The notes below the pieces were generated by a model, which did not search any database, had not been told where the DNA came from, and saw nothing but the letters and a program-made list of their open reading frames with translations. Made by a program: the position numbers and the translations under genes. Below are positions 49,201 to 59,346 of a stretch of 64,000 nt of DNA, piece by piece. The DNA is from Lathyrus oleraceus (taxonomy: Eukaryota > Streptophyta > Magnoliopsida > Fabales > Fabaceae): the NCBI RefSeq assembly GCF_024323335.1, contig NC_066583.1, forward strand, positions 12,428,665 to 12,492,664, in the 5' to 3' direction. Each line of letters begins with the position of its first letter. Position 1 is the first letter of the stretch.

Positions 49201-50009
49201 AATGTCATTTTGATTGGATGATTTTTGGTGAAATGTGATGAATAATTTGGATAGAGCATATCAAATGTGACTTGTAGCAAAAAACCTCACTCAAATTGGC
49301 CAAATGGTTTGTGAGATATGCCACTTTGAAGTTCAACATTTTCTGAAAATGATTTGATCATAACTTGCCAACCATAAATGAGAAATGAGTGTTCTTGGAC
49401 TTTTTGGAAAGGTGAGATCAAGATCTTAAACTTTCATGTTGGACAAAATTTCATTTGAAGCTTGTATGATGATTTAAATTTGAGGAGAAAAACTTTCCAT
49501 TTTTGGCAATTTCCAATTACAGGTCACCTACTATTTTTGGCAATTTTTGATCTGACTTTATTTTCTCCAATCTTGATCTTTGAGATGTCAAATGAGACTT
49601 GTATGGACATGAATGAAGCCTTTCAAACCATCTCCCACCTTCAAATCCTTGATTTCAGGCACAGTTGACCACAGTTGACCACAGTTGACCACAGTTGAAT
49701 TTCTAGGGTTTCTGGTGGACTGAACAATGACTGATGACTTTTGAGCACCCAATCTTTGACCAAACCACTTCAAAAGGACCCATAGGTCATGTGAACATGT
49801 TGGATCAACCCTAGGGCCTTGTCTCAATGGAAATTGCACTTGCTTGCTTGATTGACTGATCTCCTGACCAGTTTGACCTAATTTTGTCAGAGGACTTGCA
49901 CTTGGGCAAAGGACAATGCAATGCTATGCAATGGACTATGTTATGTTAATGACCTAATATGAGAATGTATGTACAAAAGGTAGGTGCAAATTTGAGGTGC
50001 TACACAATC

Positions 50010-51663
50010 CAGACGCTGCATATCGACGTTCCTTTTGGCCAAAGTTGGCTTGTCTGGGAGTTCTGGCCCAACGACCATATGCCCTTCTTTATTCAACACA
50101 CAGGCTTCAACAACCATGTTTTCTTCAGCCTCTAAAGCCGATTTTATTTTGTTCTCGGCAACGTATGCCGAAATCTTTCTTAGAGCTTCTAACTCAGACA
50201 TCATCATTGACGTCCCCCCAGCCTGTCGGCTGGATACCTGTATAGGGTGGATCATCTAGGCGTTCCACATCCCAAATGAAGCCGTGAGTCTCATGTAGAG
50301 TTAGAGAGACGAAAGCTTCAATTAGATTAGCATATACATCCTCAGTTGGGAAGCAGGGAGAGATGTTGGCCAGCTTTCTTTCAAACTCCTTATTGCCGAC
50401 ATTATTCACGTCGGCCATAAAGTACCCTTGGTCGGCTTCGATATTTTCGGCCACCCCATCTTCTCTCCAAATCACCAGCCTTTGGTGTACTGAAGATGGT
50501 ACAACTACGATGCCATGTAGCCACTCCCTTCCAAATAGCAAGTTGTAACTTGGCTTAGCGTCCATCACCATGAATAGTGTCGGCCTGGTTACTGAACCCA
50601 CTGTGACATTCACCATAATCACTCCCATGGTGCTTTTCGTCTTTCCTCCGTAGTCTGACAAAACCACGTTATTAGATCTGATGTCGGTATCATACTTACC
50701 AATCTTCCTCTGAATATGGTGCGGCATGATGTTAATCGTGGCACCACAATCGACCAGAAATTTGTTGACAGTTACGCCTTCCACTTTTGCCCTTATCAGC
50801 AGTGGTTTCAAATGATTTTTCATGTTCATCGTTGGTCTTTCAAACACTGCCTCTTGGCTTTCAGCAGAGCCATTGTTCAGCATAAAATAGCATCTTGGTT
50901 GGTGCAAAGCCATTTCTTTAGCGTCAGCATTGTCCACCGACCCTTCGATTTCAGTCACACACTTGTATTCTTGTGGTAGGATCGACACCACGTTGACCAG
51001 GACGTCGAGACTTGCTTCAGATTCTGAATTCAAGTCATCAGTCACTTCTTCAGACCACCTTTCAGTTGGTCGACGGACGTATTCCCTTATTCGTTCCTTC
51101 GCGGTTGTGTCGACTTTCACAACAATTTTCTTCCCCTCGTTCGCCTCGCTGGTCATGCCTCTTGTAGCTTCTCTTTCGGCCTGTTTACACCTCTGAAAAC
51201 GTCTCCATTGAGTCCTCGACATGGGGTTCTTTCCCAAATAGTTTTCAGAGATATGAGTCCTCTTTTCAGACTTAAATTCACGTATGTAGTTAATTGCTAG
51301 ACCTCCTCTAGCAGCAGGAACAAATCCTTGTGGGGTGTCTTGTTTTTCCTGAGGCTTGATCCAAGTACCTCTAATAGCACTTGCCGGCGGCACGAAGCTT
51401 TTAGGCCTTGTTTGGTTATTTCCCACAGCCTTTTTTGAGCCTCTTTCATTCTGGTAACCCCTGGTTGGCACATTCCTTTTGCTTTTACCTAATTGCAGCT
51501 TCTGGAAATTCTCTGCCGCTACTTTGTCGATGACAGCACCACATCTTGGGCACAAGCATACTTGTGAACCCTTGTTCTTGCAGCGATACAAAAAATCCAC
51601 CAAGTCTTCATCAGCCCTTGGGTAGACTTCAACTATATCGACATCTGGGCTTTCTCCAGTTTG
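50010..51663 (-). pseudogene. Tat-lineage Ty3/gypsy protease region and start of pol
   Basis: The minus-strand frame at 51,603-50,194 contains an aspartic protease: KFLVDCGATINIMP (Asp285 of the 469-residue frame) and SYNLLFGREWLHG. The active-site triad is DCG where DTG or DSG is usual. It sits in the same frame as the upstream gag, separated by one TAG at 51,664. Near 50,250-50,195 the coding signal passes to another frame (SELEALRKISAYVAENK), which continues up to the Ogre insertion at 50,009 and resumes in frame at 16,425. The shift may be programmed or a mutation. Confidence 0.82.
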
Positions 51664-53682
51664 CTACAACATGTTGGCCTCATCATATTCAGTGATCTCG
51701 ACCATGTTGATCTCGATTGGCTCCACGAATAGGGCTTCCTCCTGGTGAAGAGGATCAACGTCGATCTTCATTCTGCGGCCAGCAAATTTCAGCCTGCCTT
51801 CTTGAATTGCTTTCTGAACCAAATCCCTGAAAAGGTAACAATTAGAGGTATTATGCCCAAGATAGTTATGATATTTACAAAACCCTCTTTTCTGTCTTTG
51901 TTCCATCGGTGGTATTTTAGTACCAGGAGGTACCACCATTTGCCCATCTTTGACCAATAAGTCAAAAATTTCCTCATATTTCGACACGTCGAAAGTATAA
52001 GTTTTCGAAGGGAATTTTGGGTTGTTTTCGACAGGATTTTTCCCTTGCGCAGGCAGTAATGATCGACACCCATAGGCGGATCCTAGCTTTAGTTCAGCCA
52101 CGTCGATTTCTAATTCGATCGATGAGGCATAATCAGCCTCACGTATTGGGTCTGTCGCGTCGTATTCGACAAACACTACTTTTTCTTTCTTAGACTTATT
52201 GTGCCTAACTTTTTCTAGCCTTAGTCGTTCTAGATGTCGGACTCTATCAGCCAGTTGTGACCTTTTTTTCATAAAAGTTGGATCTATCTTCTTCCTAATG
52301 GAATAATCTAAACCTCTTGCGGCCATTTGAACTAGTTCATGTTCTGGCACTTGCGTAAAGCACCTAGCCTTTAAGGACCTAAAACGATTTAGATAATCAT
52401 CGATACTCTCAGCAAACCTTCTCTTGATACTAGACAATTCTGCCAAACTAATTTTGGAGTGTCCTTCGTAAAACTGTTCATGGAACTTCTTTTCTAGTTT
52501 GGCCCACGAATCAATTGAACTTGGGGCCAACAAAGTAAACCATGTAAAGGCAACCTTGGTCAGAGAGGAGGGGAAGTTATTTACTCTCAAACATTCATTA
52601 TGAGCTAGATCCCATGACTCTGTTAAGTATCTGGCAACGTGCTCTATTGTTGATTCACCAGAGTCTCCCCCAAAATTAGTGTACTTAGGCACTTTCATCC
52701 CCCTGGGCGCCTCGGCTTGGAGAATAAATTCAGCTAACGGGGAGGCGTATAATGGCCTTTGCAATGTAGCACCCATGCCATTTCTAGCCATAATCCTTTC
52801 GATAATAGTCGTCAAATTATTTTCCATTGCCAAGTCTTCTTGTCGATGTTGATCGACAATTTGATCAGCATTTTGGTGTCGGTTAACCATTATCATCTGG
52901 TTACGTCTTGTGACTCCTGATTCGACGCCTTGATGCTGAAGGGGTCTAATGATTTGTCCTTCGTGGACTGTCTCCTCCTCCGCTGCCCCTATCTCTATCT
53001 GCACCAGAACAGTCGGTCTAATCATTGGCGTCATCTATCGAGCCGGTGCCCCCAGAAAATTGCACAAGCGTGTCAATTGGTTCGCCACCTGCCTATTTGT
53101 TTCAGCAGATTCTTGTATTAGTGGATTGAAGACTGTGCCCATCTGGTTGGTCAACATGTTAACCAATTCATGGTTACTGTCGTCCATTTGTTGTCTCAAC
53201 ACCGCTACTGAAGTGTTCGACAATGGCATGGTCCTGTTCTGAGTAGTGTTCCTCATGTTACCCCCTTGCGCTGATCCTTGCAAGGGAGGATTTGTATCTG
53301 AAAACAGTGCTGCACTGGATGTCGATTGGTATCCTGGCATTAAGGAATACAACATTCCATAAAGCGGATCTGTGGTGCCAAAGCGAGGCACATATGGTCT
53401 GAACGTCGTTATCGTTGATCTTGAACCCCCCGGTGGAGGATGAGGAATTGACGTTCCAACCGCACCCGTAGTCGACATGGTTAAGGCTGCACCTGTCATC
53501 GGTGGCAAAGTGGTAACCTGTGAGACTACTGTTTCCGTAGTGGATAAAGTTCCTCGTGGAACTTCATCTGTGTTAGTTTCTAATATTTTCACACTATTTC
53601 GTGGCTTACTATATAGTTTGCCACTTCTAAGTTTCATGCAATTTTTCGCAACTGCTCTAGCACAATCCCACTGGGGTGCCAT
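51664..53682 (-). pseudogene. Tat-lineage Ty3/gypsy gag
   Basis: The gag frame runs from ATG at 53,682 (MAPQWDCARA) and is broken by a single in-frame TAG at 53,035-53,037, after which the same frame continues to the TAG at 51,664. The capsid-like part is visible (FHEQFYEGHSKISLAELSSI, IDDYLNRFRSLKARCF, MAARGLDYSIRKKID). A knuckle-like CKYHNYLGHNTSNC comes near the end. The first third is low-complexity and rich in Thr, Ser and Pro. Both stops lie where a single transition from CAG or TGG would create TAG. Confidence 0.85.
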
Positions 53683-53684
53683 TT

Positions 53685-54640
53685 TGTTTACTGTGGAAAT
53701 TGGTAAACAACCGCTGGTCCTCCCTAGGCTTTAAAACAAAGGGTTACTTGCAGGGTCGACTAGTTGATCCTAGGACATGTGCTAGTGCAAGTGAGGCTTG
53801 TCCAACTCGACAAAATGACTTTGTGAGGAACGGCTCCTGATAAAATGTTGAACAAGCGTAGGGTTTTTCCATACGAACGGTTTAGATAATGTTATCGCCT
53901 ATAGGTGACTCATGATCGACAGCGCTATAACATTCAAAAAAGGTATACAACGAACACGCTTTTGGTAAATTCTATTATCGTAATAGAATCAGTGTCGACA
54001 GCGTAAACGACAACGTAAAATGATAACTCAAAAGTAAATGAAATTAAGATAAAATGTTCAACGGGAACAATTGAAAAGTACGGAAGTTGCATTGAAATAA
54101 ATATGGTGATTCACGTACATAGCACTCTCAAAAAACTCTTGCTTCCTCGCGCTGGGAATGGGAAGTTTTCTTACAAGTGATTTTTAGTACAAAGTGAACA
54201 CCCTGAACTTCTCATGGGATATTCTATTTATACTAATACTAAAGGAACTGCTCATAAGCTAAAACTCCTAGAAACTAGCAGATGTTATGTCACACGATCT
54301 GCATAACCGTCGCATCCACGTCTTGCTAACTGCTCTAGATTCTGGCGCTCTTATTCTTTTTGTAACCGCTGGTTATTTTAAATTTCAAATTTCTCCCGCC
54401 CAGGCGTTCGTGCGATGCTGTCTTCTGCGCATTTGGCTCTAATTCTTTTAAGTCCTAAACTTCACGTTGGTCGACAAAAATGGCCTGTCGGCCAGGTCAG
54501 CTTCTCTTGTCAGCTTCATCCTTTGACTTGTGTTTTTTCCTACTTTTGCTTGCCTTCCACACCTCTTCATCCTTTGATGGGGTATAACCCCCAAATTCCC
54601 AGGACTCCTTCAATAATTATGCTTTGAGCACGCCTTAGAG
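53685..54640 (-). repeat. Probable 5' LTR of the Tat element (right end approximate)
   Basis: The minus-strand LTR appears to end CAGTAAACA at 53,685, directly before AAATGGCACCCCAGTGGGA, which could be a primer site overlapping the gag start. A good TATA box lies inside. No matching 3' LTR is in the window, so the outer end near 54,640 cannot be fixed. The sequence has no convincing coding frame. Confidence 0.5.
54224..54232 (-). promoter_or_regulatory. TATA box in Tat-element LTR
   Basis: Minus-strand TATAAATAG is a near-consensus plant TATA box. It lies about 540 bp upstream of the gag start, in a place consistent with a U3 promoter. Confidence 0.6.
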
Positions 54641-54808
54641 ATTTTTCGTGGTAACAGCCATACGATACATCTCTTTTGGTAAAGTACGAGCATCATGTTG
54701 CTCGCCATTTATGGTTTGGTGAGGTAAATAAACGATGCATATTTGAAATTGAATAATATTTGAATATTTTATATTGTGTTTTATAATATGTGTTTTAATT
54801 GTTTTCAG

Positions 54809-56255
54809 GAAAGAGGTCCGAAGAAAGAGTTGAAGGTTGCTGGACACAAACTTAAGTTGACATCGAGGGTTCCACTAGCTCTTCCACAAGGGATGGAGAG
54901 TTGGGTTTCTAGGTCTGGGTTATCTTCACTTAAGAGAACTAGTTTGAACAAGATAGACACAAATCTGGTATCTGCATTTGTGGAAAGATGGCATCTAGAG
55001 ACATCTTTATTTCACATGTCGTTTGGTGAGATGAACATTACTTTGGATGACGTCTCTTGTCTGCTTCACTTGCCCATCAGGGGTGTGTTCTGGAGTCCTC
55101 AAGATGTCACTGAAGAGGTTGCTGTTGAACTTGTTGTTGACTATTTAGGAGTGTCACATAGTGAGGCATAAACACATGTTCGTAGTTGCATGAGTTCTTA
55201 TTATAAATTGGAGTGGTTATAAGATTTATTTGTACAACATAAAGCTGCTTCTAGCTGGGCATATGTGACTAGAGCATATTTGTTGATGTTGGTGGATTCC
55301 ATAATTTTTGTCGACAAGACCTTTACATTTGTCGAGACACGATATCTCTTACTGTTGACGAACTTAGATAGATGTTTGAGATACAGTTGGGGAGCAACTG
55401 CATTTGTTACCCTATACATATACCTTGGAGATACGTCCATGTTCAGTTGCAAGCATCTTGGTGGATATCCTACTCTCCTACAAGTATATAATTTAATTTT
55501 GTTTATTATGTGTTGGATTCATTTTATAAAGTATGTTAATTTAATTTATTTTTTTTATTGTTTTTATATTGTAACAATGTTGGATTCTCGAGTACTTTCC
55601 AACTGTTGGAAAAAGAGGAGAGAATTGGAAACCAGTTGATAATTATGGTCTTCCTCGAGCGATGAGATGGTCCTATAGGCAAGGAGTCCTGAAGGTGGAT
55701 GTTTTGCGACCTATTTTGGACGAGATGACACCTGCCAACGTCATATGGCATCCATTTGAGGATCATAGAGGAAGACGCCAGTTTGATGAGTTATGTCTGT
55801 ACATGGGGTGTTTGAAGTGGGGTGACACAGTTGTTCTATACTTGCCTGGCAGATGTATATTTCAGTTCGGGTACAAGAAGTATGTTCCATCTCTACCTCT
55901 TGATTGTATGATGGCTAATGATATTGATGTTGATTGGATTGGTTACCATCAGAGCGTTCTTATTGTGATCCATCCAACAACATTGGCCACCACTCCATCT
56001 GATATAGAAGATGAATACCTGGAGTGGTATTATTGTGTTTCGCATCCTCGTTTGGTCCTGCCCCATCGTGATGAACCAAGAGAGGTGTCAGTTCCTATTT
56101 ACGAAGCAAGATCATATGATCCTAATTGGGCTCGTGTTTCTACATTGATTCATCGTTATCTGAGACAAGTTAATGCCGAAGAGGAAGATCCACAATTTGC
56201 TTATTTATTTGATTGCATATTTCTCGTTCACATTGATTTATGTATTAACTTTTAG
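54809..56255 (+). pseudogene. Plant mobile domain (PMD, MAIN-like) gene, lightly damaged
   Basis: An exon opens after a clean acceptor (GTTTTCAG, 54,808) and runs to 55,483. It encodes the PMD signature (FVERWHLETSLFHMSFGEMN, ITLDDVSCLLHLPIRG), then RAYLLMLVDSIIF and YSWGATAFVTLYIYL. An intron with donor GT at 55,484 leads to a second exon from 55,578 (CWILEYFPTVG) that is open to 56,255 (FDELCLYMGCLKWGDTVV, YVPSLP). Damage: two in-frame TAA codons (55,169 and 55,220) and an acceptor that reads AA instead of AG at 55,576-55,577. The upstream exon is not found. PMD proteins of the MAIN type act in the nucleus in transposon silencing; many copies are carried by transposons. Its role here is unknown. 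Confidence 0.8.
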
Positions 56256-56336
56256 AATTGAATGTATTAAAACTGACATAATATAATATTCATGTTTTGA
56301 TTAGATATTCATGTTTTGATTACATATTCATGCTAA

Positions 56337-57361
56337 TATAGGCTTAAGTAATTGCCAATAGTGTAGACGTCCTGCAAATCCTAGCATCCAAGACGTTGCT
56401 GTTGGACAATGAAACTTCTTCCAATCTAATGCGACTGGTGGCAACGAAAACCCCTCTTTCATGTTTACCTGATAACAATAATTAAAACTTATATTTAATA
56501 AAGTGAAATAAGTAAAATAATTAAAACAGTAAATCATATAAAATAAAATACATACCTGAACCCAATGATTTTGGTTAACGAAACCAATGCAATAAATGGA
56601 GACATTTGGTGAATGTGAACTTGTCATAGGAAAGAAAGTCATGCACGAATTTCCTAAACAGACAAGTACAACATTATAGTAATTTGCTATCAAGTAACCC
56701 ATATCTGGTAGAGTCAACCATTTTTGTGGTCGCTGGGAACCAAAGGATTCTATCATCAAAGATTCTCTCACTACTGCCAACCGATTACAAAATAACTTGT
56801 CATACAAAGTTGATATTTCCTTGTCTATTATTTCCAACTCCAAGTCTCGGAGAACCATTGACCAACCATCCTAACCATATCCATGCAATAATGCAATGAC
56901 TCTAAATCCATAATTATCGTCTGATACAACATTAACTACATCTTCAATGTATGACCTAATATGATTAGGAAATTGAAGAGTGAAATGTTTCTTTGATTGT
57001 GGTTGCTTCTTTGATAATTTTAACTTCTTCAAAGTTTGTGATGGTTGAGATTGCCTTTGTGAAGATTGAGATTCCTTATCAACATACTCATGATACGAAG
57101 GGTCCCTATAAACATCATATCCTGCTGGTTTTTTTTCCTTTCTTCTTCACTCCTCCTTTGGTTTTTAATTTCTAGGGTGGTGGACACAATGAAGTCATTG
57201 TGGGGTATGCAAGTTCACAAACCTTACTTTTTAATGCAACTTTTCCCAACAACATCTAATGAACTGAACTGTTTCCATAATTCATTTATTGCACAAGTCA
57301 TATCCACCTCTGACCCATCATATGCACCTACCTCTAACTCAACTTCCATAGTTAGTTTCCT
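56337..57361 (-). pseudogene. OTU-like domain at the C-terminal end of the MULE transposase gene
   Basis: Read on the minus strand after the transposase, a decayed linker leads to the OTU-like start VSDDNYGFRVIALLHGYG (about 56,930-56,874). An in-frame TAG follows (56,871-56,873), then KWLTLPDMGYLIANYYNVV, LGNSCMTFFPM and CIGFVNQNHWVQV. An 87-bp intron (56,469-56,555; GTATGT...TATCAG) precedes the last segment KEGFSLPPVALDWKKFHC. The OTU cysteine-protease motif is normally D-G-N-C-G-[YF]-R; here the catalytic Cys codon is TAT (Tyr, 56,910-56,912). The linker (57,361-56,940) has several stops and shifts. Confidence 0.7.
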
Positions 57362-58324
57362 TCAATGAACATGAACATCATCTATTGGTATCGGTATACC
57401 ACATAGTACATATCTTCCTAACTCACAAGCACAAGGTAACCCATAAGATGTTCTAAGAGTACAACCACATATTTGTCTGTTAGTTCCAACATAATCAACT
57501 CTCAATAACTCTTCAACAATACGTCTCAAAGAAGCTCGAGACACTGAACCATGCAAATTACTATAAAATCGACTTATGTGCGCGTGCTCAACTTCGCAAA
57601 AACTTTTTTGAAAAGAAGCTCTAATGTTGCCCAGTTGTAATATCAAGTTATTATTCATAGCTTCCCAACATTTGACCATGTCACATATACTGTTTCCTAA
57701 CATTTGCTTTAACTTCCAATGAGCAGATTCAACCCTAAAAGAAACATATTGAAAATACTAAAAATATCTCATATAAAAAAAATACATAGTAAAAAGTATA
57801 ACACATACCGATTAGTCATCATGTTACCCAAATGTAGCACTCGATTAATCCATGCTCCAACAAATCTCTGTCTCTGTGGAGTCAACCATGTGTCTTTCAC
57901 ATAATTAATAAATCCACTATAATCAACACATGCCTGCTCAAGTTGATGCAACCGTTGACCATACTCTACCTCATTACTAGCCCAAACAACTTTCATCCAT
58001 AATGTGTATCGTCTTTTACATGTCATTCACCACATATTGTTTGCATTTTGCACCAACGTTTTTGTTAATGTGAAATCTACATAGCAAATTAATCGACCTG
58101 GGAAACACAATTTCAATTTCTTTCATCAAAGCAAGATTTCTATCTGTCAAAATCACTTGTGGACACAAATCTTTCTTCACAAACAATTCTTTAAGTTTCT
58201 CCAATACCCAACAAAAATTCTCTCTCTACTTAAACTCCATATACGCAAATGCGACAGCAAAAATCAACTCGGTTGATGTCATGCCAACAATTTCAAACAA
58301 AGGTTGTATATATTTGTTTGTCTT
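57362..58324 (-). pseudogene. MULE transposase, core and SWIM zinc finger
   Basis: From 58,324 on the minus strand: KTNKYIQPLFEIVGMTSTEL, an in-frame TAG, ENFCWVLEKLKELF, VILTDRNLALMKEIE (second catalytic Asp), CRFHINKNVGAKCK, a TAA near 58,016, then WASNEVEYGQRL and the RFVGAWINRVLHLGN...TNR block. A 74-bp intron (57,735-57,808, GTATGT...TTTTAG) is followed by VESAHWKLKQMLGN, LQLGNIRASFQKSF and the SWIM-type CGCTLRTSYGLPCACEL. The gene is broken by two stops and by the solo LTR at 58,325. Family role: cut-and-paste transposition of Mutator-like elements. Confidence 0.85.
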
Positions 58325-58934
58325 TGTAGAACCTCAAATTTGCACCCCCCATTTTGTACATTCATTCTCATTTTAGGTCATTAACATTGCATTGTTCATT
58401 GCATAGTCCATCAAGTCATCAGGCAAGACTGGTTAGGAGATTCAACTGTGCAAGCAAGCAAGTGCATTTTCCTTGAGAACAAAGCCCTAGGGTTGGTATA
58501 ATGAGTTCACATAATTCAAAGATCATTTTGAAGAGGATTGGCCAAGAATTGGATGTTCAAATCTCATCAGTCAATGACCAAGTCATCTGTCAACCATAAG
58601 AAAGTCAACTGAGGGCTAGGAGATGGAGAAATGGTTTGAGACACTTCATTCATGTCCAAAATAGGTTTATTCATCATGTCAAACATCTACCTTGAAGATT
58701 TTGAAGCCAGATCAAGAGTTTCCCAAATGGAAAATGACATGTAATTTGAAAGTTTCCAAAAAAATGGCAAGTTTTGGACCAACTTCAGCGTGACTTTCCA
58801 ACATCAAAAAGGCTTCAAATGGAATTTTGTCTAACATGAAAGTTGTAGATCTTTCTCTCCCATTTCCAAAAAGTCCAAGATCATGAGAATCTGATGAACG
58901 GTTGAGAAGTTATGATCAAATCATTGTCAGGTGT

Positions 58935-59205
58935 ACAGGGCCAAAAAATGCTATGTATCGATCCATACGAGTTATGTATCGATCCATGCAAGGCAAAAAG
59001 TGCTATGTATCGATTCATACAAGTTATGTGTCGATCCATACTGTTAAAAAGTGCTATGTATCGATCCATACGAGTTATGTGTCGATCCATACTGTTAAAA
59101 AGTGCTATGTATTGATACATACGAGTTATGTGTCGATCCATACTGTTAAAAAGTGCTATGTATCGATACATACGAGCTTTGTATCAATACATAACTCTGT
59201 TTTGA
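58935..59205 (+). repeat. 51-bp tandem array of ATGTATCGAT(C/A)CAT units in U3
   Basis: About five units begin with GTGCTATGTATCGATCCATA and end CTGTTAAAAA, spaced about 51 bp. Each unit holds two copies of the near-palindrome ATGTATCGAT-CAT; at 59,158 it is the perfect 14-bp palindrome ATGTATCGATACAT. The array interrupts U3 right after TCAAATCATTGTC, at a point where the LTR at 11,294 has no insert. Confidence 0.88.
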
Positions 59206-59337
59206 TCATGCATTGGCTACTATTCACGTCCATATTACTTCATGCACCACCAATTCTCAAGTTTTGTCAAAACACCTCATTTTGCCAATTACCATTAACC
59301 AAGCTTAATTAACATTTTCAGTGTGATTAAGACTTCA

Positions 59338-59346
59338 TATAAATAC
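59338..59346 (+). promoter_or_regulatory. Putative TATA box of Ogre solo LTR
   Basis: TATAAATAC lies 1.01 kb into the LTR and about 130 bp downstream of the 51-bp array. It is followed by CATAACAGAA and TTTTTAGATCTAAATTTC, matching other Ogre LTRs in the window. Confidence 0.55.

Larger units (their letters stand above)
16426..50004 (-). mobile_element. Full-length Ogre-type Ty3/gypsy retrotransposon with nested insertions
   Basis: It is bounded by LTRs at 16,426-21,187 and 40,229-50,004 and a perfect 5-bp duplication CAATC (16,421-16,425 and 50,005-50,009). Its own length is about 17.1 kb after subtracting the chromovirus block (21,927-33,381) and a nested solo LTR (41,212-46,200 plus duplication). 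In transcript order (right to left): 5' LTR, tRNA-Arg primer site, ~1 kb leader, gag, eroded polymerase, repeat-rich 3' region, polypurine tract, 3' LTR. With pol destroyed it cannot be autonomous. Confidence 0.93.
40229..50004 (-). repeat. Ogre 5' LTR interrupted by a nested solo LTR
   Basis: Its own length is 4782 bp after removal of 41,212-46,200 and one ACTAT. The segments 40,229-41,211 and 46,201-50,004 align with 16,426-17,413 and 17,409-21,187 of the 3' LTR. Structured modules lie at about 40,524-40,600, 40,610-40,690 and 40,910-40,985. Confidence 0.92.

Noticed and set aside
16426..50004. Treating 17.4-21.2 kb and 46.2-50.0 kb as a segmental duplication
   Set aside because: They are the two LTRs of one retrotransposon, with terminal signals and a CAATC target duplication.
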